Of a stretch of 64,000 nt of DNA, positions 24,508 through 35,924 are shown in pieces (position 1 is the stretch's first letter; each line of letters begins with the position of its first letter). The notes beneath the pieces were generated by a model. That model searched no databases. It was not told the DNA's origin and worked only from the letters and a program-made list of their open reading frames with translations. The stretch is taken from assembly GCF_008831285.2 (NCBI RefSeq), contig NC_045147.1, forward strand, positions 11,597,427 through 11,661,426, written 5' to 3'. A program made the translations under genes and the position numbers. The stretch comes from Nymphaea colorata (Eukaryota; Streptophyta; Magnoliopsida; Nymphaeales; Nymphaeaceae).

Positions 24508-24510
24508 ACC
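24299..24510. repeat. (GA)n microsatellites
   Basis: Two AG-dinucleotide tracts, about 24,301-24,340 and 24,474-24,508. Corresponding tracts occur at 34,639-34,696 and 35,770-35,819 in unit 2 and at 51,005-51,030 in unit 3. Confidence 0.9.
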
Positions 24511-24644
24511 AGCATGAACTCCAACTTATCTTGACCTTAACAAGCATGGAGTGCTTACCAAAAGTAGTGGAGTGCTGTATGTAAGCAAGTTGAGTGGTGC
24601 AGTGTAGGTGGTGGGTAGTGATTCTTTCGCTAACCCGAAAGTCG

Positions 24645-25012
24645 GAATGTTAATATATTTGATTTGAATTAGATATTTGACTGAACCGTTTCAAAAAAAC
24701 CGGATATAAAAGAAAGATTTAATATTCAATTGAGAAATCAGATCGGATTCAGAGTTAAGAAATGACATCTGATTGGATTTGGATTCAGATATACATAAAT
24801 ATCCGACCGCATTCAAATACAAATTTGCATCGAACCCGTTTCTAATGCTCTAACATTTTGAAAATAGGCAAATTTCGGTTCAAAATTCAAATTCGGGTTC
24901 AGACATGAATATAAAAATCAGATTCAAAATTTTCAATCAGATTGCAGATTCAGACTTGGAGATGACTTTCCTTTATCGGTACTCGAATCTAATTTGTTGA
25001 CATCCATATGTT
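24645..25012. repeat. hAT-like ATTCGGAT repeat, unit 1 copy
   Basis: Starts near GGAATGTTAATATATTTGAT and ends near TTGACATCCATATG, with many TCAGATT/ATTCAAAT/CGGATTC words between. The same block flanks pseudogenes 2 (35,925-36,360) and 3 (51,172-51,555). The ends of the better copies (GAATGTCAA...GTTGACATCCCTA) are inverted repeats of hAT type. Confidence 0.5.
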
Positions 25013-26260
25013 AAAGAGTGAGAGAAAAAGAAGGAAGGAGAAACTAAGTATCATTCTCATTTTTTCCCCTAAAATTTGATTGCAATTCTGTGTCTTAAAA
25101 ATAGAATAGGATTGGCAACTCCATGCGTTTAGAAAAATAAATAAATCTTAAAATCACAATTAGAAAGTTCTTACCTTACGAAAGACTTAATATATATATA
25201 GGTAAGCGGTGGAATGAGGTCCAAGGATCTCACACTCTTTCTTAATTATGTAACTTTCTTGGAATTAAGGAGACACTGTTTTGGAAAAAAAATTTGGTGA
25301 ACCTAACTGTTTGCTGCAAAATTGTAATGTGTTTATTGAAAACAACAACTCCATCTGTTTCGAAATCCCATCCTTTTTGCATTTTTCATATTGCTATCAA
25401 ACCCAATTGATTGCGTCCTTTCTTTCAAATAAATAGATGACGTTGCTTAACGTAATATCATCATTTAAAAATATTGACTTGGCATAAGTTGATAGACAAC
25501 AACTTTTAAGTTTGCTACAACGGCTAGCATAGTAGTTTTTTTTTTTTTTTTTTTAAGAAACCTTATCTTAAGATCTATTCCAGGTTTTTTGGAAGTAGTC
25601 ATTTGTAACTAGTCAAGGACTGTGTCCTGTTACTAAGCACTTTTTAATGAATTTTGTCCCATAAATTCATTTGAGCTCAATAATATCTATTTTTTGTTAG
25701 TTTTACAAAAATATTCGAAAATGATTTAGATATTTTTTACATTTTTTAAAAATATCATCTAGAACAACTTGTTGAAGAGTTTGTGGCCCATAATAAAAGG
25801 ATACACCAAACAATTTTTCGATAACTGTAAGAGCATCATCTTATTTATTATTGTAATTTTCTCTGCTTATAGCGATTTAATTTCACTTTCTTGAAATTCA
25901 TCATATTGATGATCAATGCAAGGTACTGCGATTAATGCAATTCGCTTGACTTACCAAAGACTGTGACCCCAATATATAAATACAGAGGACTTGAAATTTA
26001 CGTTGCAGTATACGTGGTCAAATGGATTTTTTTTTTTTTTAAATTCCATTGCTCAAAAACGTGGAATTGGCATTTCTTGAACTTCTTGATAGGAATTCTT
26101 GAACAACTTCTTCTGGATTCTATGGCGCATGATAAAACAATAGAGCAAACAATTTTTTTGATAATTTTTTAGAGGTTCATCTTTCTTTTTATTGTGAATA
26201 GTGATTCCATTTTGCTTTCTTGAAATTCATTGTGGTGATGATCAACGCTATGTAACACCA
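25013..26260. other. AT-rich duplicated spacer, unit 1
   Basis: No gene. It is clearly paralogous to 36,360-37,220 and to 51,560-51,770 plus 58,282-58,930, sharing AAGGATCTCACACTCTTT, ACTAGTCAAGGA.TGTGTCC and AAAAGGATACACCAAACAATTTT. It marks the duplication units. Confidence 0.75.
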
Positions 26261-26263
26261 TTC

Positions 26264-26640
26264 ACTTGTTTTATGTTGACCTTAAATGATAAAATGAAAA
26301 TACATAACAAAATTAAAAAATATGACCTTAAATAATAAAATGAAAATGCATAACAAAATTTAGAAATAAAAAGTTTTCTAGATACAAGAAGAAACCACAG
26401 AAACAAAATAGAAGAATGAAATATACAAGATGACAACATAATAAAATAGAATAAGAAGAGTGAAGAGAGAGTGGATAGACAAAACGACAGAGTTACTCAA
26501 CAACAAACGAAAGATAGTGCCATAGCCGAATAGTAAAATGGACATCCCCTTGAATAAAGTATGCCACATAATCTGACAATGAGAAGGTGTCCCTAAATAT
26601 CATGTTGTTGCACTCTTCTCAAATGTATAGAGGATATGAA
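26264..26640 (-). mobile_element. LINE 3'-end fragment, unit 1
   Basis: Minus-strand frame with GMSILLFGYGTIFRLLLSNSVVLSIHS, homologous to the C-terminal tail of the LINE fragment at 21.6-22.7 kb (RRMSILLFGYNVVFRLRLDD) and to 59.4-59.75 kb. Only the extreme 3' end remains. Confidence 0.55.
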
Positions 26641-27064
26641 ACACAACCTCCAAACACAACCCTAAAAAAAAGAGGTGGATGGGGAAGGATAAAAAAGAAG
26701 AAGAAGCTACAGACTACAACCCAAAGCTTAGCTGTTGGGGGCCTTCAATCGGCCCACGTTCTGATCATTTCGTTTTCATCATCAACTGAAAAAGTAAAAA
26801 AACAAAAAAGTTTGTTCGCATCCGGACATGAAGGAATGGATCAGGGGAGGGAGGCGTCAAGGTCATCGCCTCCCACCACCACCGCTGGCGTCTCCTCTCG
26901 CATGCGGGCCTTCCGCAGGTAAGAGGAGAGCACTGTCCACCAGCGATGGGAAGGCACAGGGGCCGTTGTTGGCGCACTCTGTCTTTTTTTAAGTTCAACA
27001 CAATGCCTTCTCCGGCCGCCCGTGAGGGCAGGGCGACGGGAGGTCGCCGGCTGGGGGAGGCAAC

Positions 27065-27336
27065 TGTTAACAGAAACCAAGGACACACTTAGAGAAAAGC
27101 AATCTTCGTCAATCAAAGTGAATTACTTGGGAGATGAAAAGTCATGTCTTTTAAGAGATGAAAAGACATGTCTTTTGGCAATTATGGACCCTCATGTATC
27201 TCATCTATATAAAAACAGATCTCTACGAAAGAAAAACAAGTCGAAATAAAGAGAGTAGTGGACGTAGACCTATTGGCTGAACTATTTTAAAAACTTCATG
27301 TTTCTTTCAATTATTTCTCATTTTTGATTTTGAACA
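27065..27336 (+). repeat. 5' LTR of the copia element
   Basis: Begins TGTTAACAG and ends AACA next to the primer-binding site at 27,337-27,351. It contains CATCTATATAAAAACAGATC, a likely TATA region. The 3' partner starts at 28,506 and differs by scattered substitutions and a small insertion, so the insertion is not very recent. Confidence 0.85.
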
Positions 27337-28505
27337 TGGTATCAGAGCGGGTTGATCATTGTTAGTGTTGCTGCTAGATTCATATAGAGTTGCTGGTCCT
27401 TGTTAGTGATGCTTGGTAGATCCAAAGATTACATCTTGTGTCATTCTTTTGGCAAATAAAGAATCATCATCATCAAATACAGGAGTCAACTCTAATACAA
27501 GTTTACAATAAGCAAACCAACTATATAGGTCGTGGTAGAAACAACTACCAATCTAGAGGAGGAAGACGAAAAAATAAACAATACAAAGTTTCTTCTAACA
27601 CTTTGAATCAAGACACTGGAGATGACAATTAGTATTCTAACTCCAGTGTGACTCATCACATCACCAACATTATCAACAACTTATCCATTCATGCTAAATA
27701 CAAAGGTGGAGATGCAGTAAAAATTGGAAATGGATCAGTAGGAAACATGAAAAATTCTTCATAAAAAAACTAACAGTGATGGACTATACAAGATGGACAC
27801 AAAAGACTTGGTCACCTTTCATTTTTCATTGTTAAGAAGCTCCAGTAGAAAGTGCGAATGGTTTCAAGTACTATGTAATTTTTATAGATGTTTTTTCAAG
27901 ATTGGGGAGGAGAATTTTAAAGCATATCTTGTCGATAATGAGATTGGATATAGAATATCATGTCTTCATAACCTTGAACAAAATGGAGCAGCTGAAAGGA
28001 GAAAAACATATCGTTGAAACATGTTTATCTTTAATGGCAGAAGTAATGTAGATTAGGCAAGATGTCTTGATGATAGACAGTCTACAAATGGATATGCAAT
28101 ATTTATTAAATCCAATCTAGTTTCATGAAGTGCTAAAAAGCTGCCTATGGTTTTAGAACTGAGGCTGAGTATCGATCTATTGTTAATACTACTGTTGAAA
28201 TCATGTGGTTACAAATTTTATTAAAAGAACTTCGTGTTGCTCAATCACAACCTCCATATTATGGTGCGACAACATCGGCACAACCTATCTTGCAGCTCAT
28301 CCTGTGTATCATAGCCGCAACAAATACATAGAAATTGACCTTCATTTTGTTTGAGAAAAACTGGTTAAAGGAGATATGAAAATTCAATACATCTCTTCCA
28401 AAGATTAGGTTGCTGATATTTTAACTAAGCCACTTAGTGAACAACACCATTATCAAATAATTAACAAGTTCAATTTCATTACTAGAGCATTGAGTTTGCA
28501 GGGGA

Positions 28506-28738
28506 TGTTAACAGAAATACCAAGGAGGCTCTTAGAGAAAAGTAATCTTCGTCAATCAAAGTTAATTACTTGAGAGATGAGATGAAAAGTCACGTCTTTT
28601 GAAAGATGAAAAGTTATGTCTCAGGGAATTAGGGACCCCTCAAGTATCTTCTCTATATAAAGGTAGATCTTTATGAAAGAAAAATATGTCAAAATAAAGA
28701 GAGTAGTAAACGTAGGCCTATTGGCTGAACCACTTCAA
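28506..28738 (+). repeat. 3' LTR of the copia element, 3'-truncated
   Basis: Aligns with the first part of the 5' LTR up to CTATTGGCTGAAC and then passes into host sequence GCCTCCCCTACC, which is continuous in the paralogous empty site near 60,105. Confidence 0.8.
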
Positions 28739-29008
28739 TAGCCTCCCCTACCTAAAGTTTTTTTTTTTCAATTGTAAACGGAAGAAGATCCGACGCTGGC
28801 TTCCCATAGCCGGCAGACGATCTGCAGGCGAGGGGAGGTCGGCAGCGGCAATGGGGGAGGCGACGCCCTTTTGCTTTTAAGAGAGGCAGACACCAGACGC
28901 TCGACTTGCTTTTTTATTGAAACAAAATGAGGGCCGACCATGGACCGGGCAAACCAGCCGAGCAAAAAAATGCTCAGTTGTATCTGAGTGGAAGGAAATA
29001 CGTTTTCT

Positions 29009-29062
<54 letters not shown>

Positions 29063-29480
29063 TATAGATATATTGTCAGTGAAGGATAAATTTTGTTCAT
29101 TTGGAATAATCAATTATTTAATTAATTAAGATTGTTATGATTGAGAGAAAAACAATAAAAAATAAAAAAATAACTTAACAATGAAAATGTCTATTTTTTT
29201 TTTCATTTTTCTCTACGAGCCTCCTTAATTGAATACATTGAGTGAACAAGGCCACTGGCAGCAAGCCAAGACGTTTTTCTTGACAAACGATTAAATTAAA
29301 TAAGCCGGCGTAACTAGGCATGCGGTGTTTTCAACGTTATGATAGTAGTGACAAAACTTTCATAATCACTTTGGGGGCCATTAACATGTGCACATTCATC
29401 TTATTTAATGAATTTCCCAACGGTTGCCAAAGAATATGAAAGAATATTTAACATGATTCATGTACTGAGTAACTTGCTAA
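28739..29480. other. Duplicated spacer with (TA)n tract, unit 1
   Basis: Paralogous to 60,110-61,160 (shared CATAGCCGGCAGACGAT, AAGACGTTTTTCTTGA-type and CAACGTTATGATAGTAGTGAC words). A (TA)n run lies at about 29,011-29,058. No gene seen. Confidence 0.7.
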
Positions 29481-29530
29481 GCCACTAAAAAGAGGTTCCG
29501 AGTCGGTAGATTAATCCAGTTTATAGTATG

Positions 29531-30000
29531 CTAATCAACCCTCCTCCATGTATGAAAAGCCAGGTTTCTCGTATCACAGCCTTTAGCCAGGAACTTGTCA
29601 GGGGCAAGAGTTGAAGCATCATTGCATTTGATAAGGTCCTTACTATATATGGCAGGTTGAATTTGTGATGTTGATAGAAGATAGTTGTCGCGATTGAGTT
29701 TTACAGGATGCAAAGATATTCATCTAACAACAGCTGATTGAACAGATACCATGTTAGAAGATATTCATCTAATAACAGCCGACTGAACAAAAAGAAACTC
29801 TGATAAGATGTTGGAATTTGTAGTTACCATAATGAGAGGAGATACGAAGCAACAAGGATTACACACACAAATGGGAAAGCATGGATTGGTGACATAACCA
29901 CGATATATCAACCTTCTTCAACGTTTCTTCATGAGAGTTGATAATTCATTACGTGTTTTTACAAGGTTGCACGTTTTATATTTATACACACAAACCTGGC
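29531..30000 (-). mobile_element. Copia 5'-end fragment: leader and truncated Gag start, unit 1
   Basis: A minus-strand frame (29,531-29,713) reads HPVKLNRDNYLLSTSQIQPA...DASTLAPDKFL, matching the N-terminal Gag block of Ty1/copia elements (kL...NYllW..qilp), here with the usual Trp lost. Upstream on the same strand, sequence near 29,800-29,812 resembles an LTR end plus primer-binding site (CCAACA then TCTTATCAGAG). Its counterpart at 61,380-61,850 keeps the cleaner TTCTAACA/TGGTATCAGAG junction. The rest of the element is absent. Confidence 0.6.
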
Positions 30001-30538
30001 ATCATAGTCGTAGACACACACAACCAGTACGTCCAGGAAAGCAATAAAAAGGGAGATGAATGACTAGAAAATTGAAGAAGCTAGCTAAACCTTAAATTTC
30101 TCATAAACAATCTCAAGAATTGAACCACATATCTACATATAACTCCAGAACCATCCCATGTACGACGTGTATATCCATGCCATCCGACATATCTAGGCAA
30201 CATTTTTTCTTCTTAATACTACCGATTAAACAACAGAGAACACTGTGTCAGCAAAAGCTTGATCAGCCACTTGGGGTTGCACTGGTTGAGTGCACACTTT
30301 TGATTTCGATGGAACCATTATTGATTGAACTCAGTGTCCAATTACAATCCAATACATCCAAACAAAAAAACGGTATAGACGAAGGACTGCTCCTGTAACC
30401 AAGCAAAGTTTCATATCCTGATTATCATGGAGCACTATTACTACATAATTATAATCTAGATAACAGTATTTCGACGTTATTTACATAATCAAACTACTAG
30501 TGTAGGCAGAGTTCGGATTGATCTATCCTTGGTGGCCA

Positions 30539-31663
30539 TCAGAACTCAGAGTCCACGCATTCCATGAAATTGTGTCCAGAAGGACCATCAACGGGGAAGA
30601 GAGCAACTCGCACTACGTTTTCAGCTCCTTCAATGGGTGAGAGGTTGCCTGTACAATCCGTCATATAAGTTTTCACGGCCCCAGGGTGCACACTGTTCAC
30701 ATAAGCTACGCCATTCAACTGAAGGGCTAAAAGCCTCGAGTATGCGTTCAAGGAAGCCTTCGAAATGGAGTAAGCAGGCAACTTGAGTGGCCACTTCTCC
30801 ATGGCCTTCTCAGACTTGAGGTCCTCCAAGAACAGGTTCAGTACCCCATCGATCTTCTGCTCTGTCAAGCCCTCTGTCTCCAACAGTTGCTTCCTCAGCC
30901 CTTCATCCCTAATATACTGATGAAACAAGTTGACAACCCGATTATGTTTGAAGCAGGGAAAGGACACCTTAAACTACCAACACATCAAGAGAAATTTAAT
31001 GGAGCACTGCTTAATGAAATAGAAGAATTTAGTAGAACAGAAACTACTTATGCTATCAAGTTTGATGCTACCGCTGCTATTGTAAATAGTATGGCAGTGG
31101 TAGAACTCACACATAGCTGTCCTGCAATGGAAGACACCATGACAATCCTGGCCTTGTGAGGGGAAAGGCGGAGGAAAGGGAGTAAGGCCTTGGTCAGCCT
31201 CACGGTTCCATAGTAGTTGGTGTCTATGCACTCCTTTGCTGATTCATAACACTCCCTTGTCCCACCCGCGGAGTCAAAGTTCGCCTGCAACACCAATATC
31301 AGTGCAAGGTAAGCTACCTCCAGAAATACGAACTTCAAGCAAGATAATGTTTTGATGGGGATGAAACCCGAAGGCATGAAGTAGGAATGGTTGGTTTGGT
31401 ATCACTAATCAATCCTTCAAAAACTACTATACAGATAAAGTATCATGTGTTTTTCTTGTTTCTGAAAATTCATCAGCTGGGTTACACACACACATAGAGA
31501 GAAGAAGTTGGAGGTGGTGTGAAGTGGGGAGAAGGAGGAAGAAGACAATAGCCGGTCCACTGAGAGAACTATTCTTAATCATAAGATTAACACACCTCAA
31601 TACCATCACGATAAAACTCTTGAAGACTGAAATGAAGAATGTGGTCATTGCAAGCCACCCAAC

Positions 31664-31695
<32 letters not shown>

Positions 31696-32290
31696 AGAAA
31701 GAGAGAAAAAAAAAAGAAAAAGAGCCGATAAAATAAGAATTCATAGCAAATTTTTGGAAACAAGAAGTCTTCTATATACAAAAAAAAACCACAAAAACAA
31801 AAATAAGACAAATATGCAAGAGAGAGAAAGAAAGAGTACCAGAAATGTATTGGGGTCCACATTGTTGTGTTCCATCAACTTCCAGTTTACCTTTGCCTTT
31901 AGAATAGCAGCATTGTTTACCTACATCAACAAAATATGTTTTTATTAAAGCAATGAAGATTATAGGTACATTTAAAAAAAAAAAGGTAAGAAGAACCGAA
32001 AATCCTGTAAAATTCAAGGAAAAAATTGTGGGTGAATTTCCTTTAAAGTGCTTTTACATGGTGCTTTCCACTATATGCTGGTTGGAAATCGAATCAAAAC
32101 CCTTTTTTATCAAGAATTTCATTTTTTTTTCTGGGATTATATTTTTCCAACCGGGCAGATCCTCAAAGTAACTTCTCAACATAAGAAAACTTCTACAATT
32201 ATCGATCGTTCTTTTGAGAAAAAATTTGGAAAACAATCTTCCTCTTTGGAACAAAAATAAAACCAAGTTGTATCACAATAACAAAATTGG

Positions 32291-32353
<63 letters not shown>

Positions 32354-32915
32354 AAGTTTTTCTTCAAATTTCAAGCAGATCTTTTTTAAGAACAAATTGC
32401 ACGTACGGCTTGCTGCAGCTTAATGTTTGAGACATTTACGAGATGAAGATGAACGCATACCGTCGACCTACGAGATTTCATTTCTGCTTACCAGAATGTC
32501 GACGAACCCAACACGTAATTTCAACCAGTCGACGAATTCCAGCACACTTTGCTGTTGAGTGATATCCAGAGTGTGGAAGATGACATTCTTCCTCTCTGCT
32601 TCAGCTGCTTCTTGCAGGAACTGTTGAGCAGGGACTGAGAGTTGCTCATGTGGCTGACGAGCAGTCATGATGACGGTGATCCCCTTGTGTGCGAGCTGCC
32701 GGCAAACCTCCAGCCCGATCCCTCTGTTCCCTCCCGTCACCACCGCCACCGTCTCCCCACTCCACCACTCTGATTCCTTTGCTTCCTGCAACAACACAAA
32801 AAAGAATCATATCTTTCTCATCGAAGACCAAGAGGTCAGAGCCTTGTTCCCTACGTGGCATAAAGTAAATTCCCAAGTTCGCACGAGGGCCATTCCATGA
32901 AGAGAAGCTCACCAT
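30539..32915 (-). CDS. Short-chain dehydrogenase/reductase copy A (carbonyl reductase / menthone-salutaridine reductase-like)
   Basis: Five-exon SDR predicting 309 aa, the usual size for this plant NADPH-dependent carbonyl reductase group. Exons on the minus strand: 32913-32915 (only the ATG), 32492-32785, 31840-31920, 31111-31284 and 30539-30916, all phase 0 with GT/AG introns. Motifs in order: WWSGETVAVVTGGNRGIGLE (Rossmann TGxxxGIG), DILVNNAA (NNAG variant), ECIDTNYYG (structural Asn), ARIVMVSSIAG (catalytic Ser), PAYSISKASLNAY (catalytic YxxxK), and the tail GPSGHNFMECVDSEF. The catalytic tetrad is complete, so it is probably active; the substrate is unknown. The start was chosen because ATG|GTGAGC joins in frame to CAG|GAAGCAAAG, giving MEAKESEWW. 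Coding is intact throughout. Confidence 0.85.
31669..31695. repeat. (TA)n in SDR A intron 3
   Basis: Dinucleotide run just past exon 3. Equivalent tracts lie in the same intron of B (43,280-43,320, followed by (GA)n), C (47,547-47,604) and D (63,548-63,590), with different lengths. Confidence 0.9.
32296..32350. repeat. (TA)n in SDR A intron 2
   Basis: About 27 dinucleotides. The matching position in B (44,353-44,378) is half as long, and in C (about 48,606-48,616) nearly absent. Confidence 0.9.
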
Positions 32916-33083
32916 TTTCCTGGAAAGTACTGGTCCTGCAATTAGCGCAACTATGCGACAATCTACCGCAGGCTTATTGTGAAAATGGTAGGATTAATCG
33001 GAATCGGACTAGGAAGGAGGTTCAGTCGAAGCAGGAAATATCTCTAAGCATGAGCACGCCAACATAAAGAGTCACCTCGCGCA

Positions 33084-33091
33084 TTTATATA
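33084..33091 (-). promoter_or_regulatory. TATA box of SDR copy A
   Basis: TATATAAA on the minus strand, 169 bp upstream of the start codon. The same box sits at the same distance in copy B; in copy C it is degraded. Confidence 0.55.
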
Positions 33092-33129
33092 AGTTGTAGA
33101 TCTTACGTTGCGTGCACAACAGCTTAGAC

Positions 33130-34600
33130 ATCTTCCTGTTGAACTGATCGAGTTTGAAAGTTAGGACAGCTGTTGGCATGCATATTTTGATGGAACCCAA
33201 AACAAACCCAATATCATTTTATAATCCAAGATAAAAAAGCCTAAACAAATTCAAATAGGAGGCAATCCTCAAAGCCACTGTTCATATGCCTCTGCATCAT
33301 TTTCTGGTGGGCACATTTGTTCCACCATGATCTACATAACTGTGTTCCTGGACTTGACACAAAAAAAAAATTCAAGTTTAACATAGGCAAAGGACTTGAG
33401 TAGCTACGCTTTATTGATGTGCATTTAGTCGCAATCGGAACTCCGAGTCGTTGGGCTCCACGAAAAAACGTCCAGGAGGACCGGCAGGAAGGAAAGAGCA
33501 ACACGCGCTACATTCTCTGCCCCTTCAGAGATTGCCTATTGAGTGTATCATATTCACACCATAGTCATCAGAAAAAACACGTTGAGCAAAAAATAAGTCA
33601 ACTAAAGAAAACGAAAAAAAAAACTCTCTTTTTTGGAAAAATGCTAACACAGACAGACACGTTTTTTTTGGTGTTTTTGCCCCTTCTTTATTCATTTTGT
33701 ACGTGTTTTTCACGTTTTTAATCTCAAACAACTTGTTTCCATTTTTTAATTTTTATTTGTTGTTTATCTACTTATTTACTCATTTATTTTATTGTTCCTT
33801 GGTTTTTAAGTTTTTTGTTTTAAATTTTACAACTCTACAGTATTTTCCTCCTTTTTTTTCAAGTTTGTTGTACTCGAGAAAAACTCACTGTCTACAATGC
33901 AAAAATATTATTTATGACTATGGTTCATACAAGCTATGCTCTTCAATTCAGGAGCCAAAAGCCTCAAAGAGGCCTTGAAAAGGGAGTAAGGAGGCATCAT
34001 CTGAGGCCACTTCCCTCCATTGCCTTGTCTGGCTTCAGGTCCTCCAGGAACAGGTTCACAACCTCCTTGATCTTTCTTCTCTGTAAAAATCTGTCTCTGG
34101 TACTTACTTCCTCGACTCTTCATCCCTTACGTACTGATGAAACAATCAGATTATGTCAATGCAGCCTTCAACCATGGAAGGCAGGCAACGAAAATAACTA
34201 AGATCATATGGTACCAAGAATGCGTATGAATTCACACTTTGTCCCTTGGACCCTTGGGCATTGTCCAAAAAGTGGTGTACGATTTGAAATTGATGTGTGA
34301 ATCTTTTCTTCTACGGGGATGTAACATGCCCAAATGGTTCATTTTGAATCACCTGCGGATGAATGGTACGTTTTTATATTTAATTATTATAGGAATCATG
34401 TGAGCCCATTTCATGTCTCATATAATTCTATTACTAACGCTGCTCTTTCTGTTACTGCAATATAAGCTTGGAGGCGTTGAGACACACAGCCCAGTTCTGC
34501 AAGAGAAGAAACGATGACAATTCTAGGCTTGTAGACCGGAGACCGGATAAGAGGCATTCCATGCTTCATTTGCTGATTCATAACCTTCTGATGCCCCACT
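33130..34600 (-). pseudogene. Decayed SDR pseudogene 2
   Basis: Same architecture as pseudogene 1. The tail block (about 33,425-33,545) retains ENVARVAL on the minus strand, then shifts frame before EPNDSEFRL, and the original stop is lost (CGA instead of TGA). An AT-rich repeat (33,570-33,890) interrupts the exon. The 5' half of the exon is at 33,930-34,140, and the exon-4-like block at about 34,450-34,600 reads YKPRIVIVSSLAELGC. It lies directly upstream of SDR A on the minus strand. Confidence 0.7.
33570..33890. repeat. AT-rich ACGTTTTTT repeat in SDR pseudogene 2
   Basis: Same repeat and same insertion site as at 23,225-23,600, ending TACTCGAGAAAAACTCACTGTC. Confidence 0.55.
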
Positions 34601-34614
34601 TGCATGTGCTTTAC

Positions 34615-34621
34615 ACACACA

Positions 34622-34696
<75 letters not shown>
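34615..34696. repeat. (AC)n(AG)n compound microsatellite
   Basis: An AC run of about 24 bp passes directly into an AG run of about 58 bp. The other two units carry only the AG part. Confidence 0.9.
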
Positions 34697-34701
<5 letters not shown>

Positions 34702-35616
34702 TAACATAAGTTTAACAAAAAGTTGAACCTGAAAAGAGATTACATCTTAAAATCAGCTCTTAATTCTTATAAAAAGTTGAAGGTACACCATTTTCCCATA
34801 GGTTATGGGAAATTAACTAGACATTATACAACATGTGCTGAACTGAGACATCCTCATTTCAATAAATAATATGGTCTTGAAATTTCAAATGATTCATCAA
34901 AACGTGAACAGTCATATTCTCCAAATGGTACCCAATTTCTTTTTGTTTCTCACTCTAATTGGTTCATTGATCTGGTTTCGAATTGTAGATATGTTTGTGA
35001 CTTCAATGGAAGGCATAAATCATGTAAATGCATAAAGATCTTGACACACTCGACCAAACCATATCAGGTGAGTGGCAGTTTCCTCGGCACAACAACATAA
35101 AGGACACCTGCTCGCAAGGTGAAACCAAACCTTTTGAGGTTATTTTGAATTTGAATGTGGTCCAACAGAATAAGCCATGCAAGAGTTTTGGATCGTCGAG
35201 TAGAACCCTCGGCCCAAAGGAGATTATGAGGAAACCAGTTTACACTAGGAGGTTGAAGCCAACTATATGCACAATGTATAGAGAAGTAGCCTTCGCCATC
35301 TCGTGCCCATGAAAAAAAATGCTCTATGAAATCTGTCTTCGAATTGCACTTAATAAAGATAGATATCCATATTCTCACCAAATAAGATACTCTTCGTCTA
35401 TTCGGAAGAGAAAAGAGACTATGCAAATTGTATTTGTATCGCAAGGTCATCGCACAAATTAAAATGGAGCCTTAGATAAATGCCCACCACTTTAAAATGA
35501 GAGAAATATTTCTCTTGTTGATATCTGGGATTCCTAAACCTCCACGGGTAGAAGGCTGAGTAACATATTCTCAAGCCACATGATGTTTTTTCTTCTCAAG
35601 TTTGTCCCACACCACA
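34697..35616 (-). mobile_element. LINE fragment inserted in unit 2
   Basis: Relative to units 1 and 3 an extra block of about 0.9 kb lies between the (AG)n tract and CTCTGCAACATTAGCTT. On the minus strand it reads WARDGEGYFSIHCAYSWLQPPSVNWFPHNLLW...SKTLAWLILLDHIQIQNNLKRFG, the zf-RVT domain of plant LINEs. Both ends are truncated. Confidence 0.75.
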
Positions 35617-35767
35617 AAACTCTGCAACATTAGCTTTTAGCCAGCAGAACCCTCTACCCATGTCAACATTCTAACACCATCAGGATAGCACATTTTAAGA
35701 AATTGAATGGAGGACGGGGTTTTACACACCACCAAACTCGGACTTGTTGTACTACCCATCATTTGTT

Positions 35768-35769
<2 letters not shown>

Positions 35770-35819
<50 letters not shown>
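35770..35819. repeat. (AG)n microsatellite
   Basis: Uninterrupted AG run of about 50 bp, corresponding to the interrupted tract at 24,474-24,508. Confidence 0.9.
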
Positions 35820-35824
<5 letters not shown>

Positions 35825-35924
35825 GTGCTTGCCAAAAAAAACTAGTGGAGTGTTGTATGTAAGTTGAGAGGTGCACTGTGGGTGGTGGGTAGTGGTCATT
35901 TCGTTTACCCAAAAGTAAGAATGT

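Larger units (their letters stand above)
27065..28738 (+). mobile_element. Internally deleted Ty1/copia retrotransposon
   Basis: The 5' LTR is 27,065-27,336 (TGTTAACAG...TTGAACA), followed at once by TGGTATCAGAGCGGG, the primer-binding site for initiator tRNA-Met. The 3' LTR begins at 28,506 (TGTTAACAG) and lacks about its last 50 bp. In between are fragments only: a Gag-type GGRRKN tail, a protease-like HHITNIINNLSIH...KYKGGDAVKIGNG, an integrase-like NEIGYRISCLHNLEQNGAAERR, and an RNase H block with several stops. Most of the reverse transcriptase is missing, so it cannot be autonomous. The paralogous position near 60,100 has no element. Confidence 0.85.

Noticed and set aside
29011-29058. 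Peptides of repeated Tyr-Ile
   Set aside because: Translations of (TA)n microsatellites, not genes; the same applies at 32.3, 43.3, 47.6 and 63.6 kb.
32646-32915. Minus-strand 89-codon frame starting at the SDR start codon and reading through intron 1
   Set aside because: It reads the nucleotide-binding exon in the wrong frame; splicing at GTGAGC/CAG restores the SDR frame.
34411-34707. Ser-Leu and Cys-Val repeat peptide
   Set aside because: Translation of the (AC)n(AG)n tract joined to the pseudogene exon.
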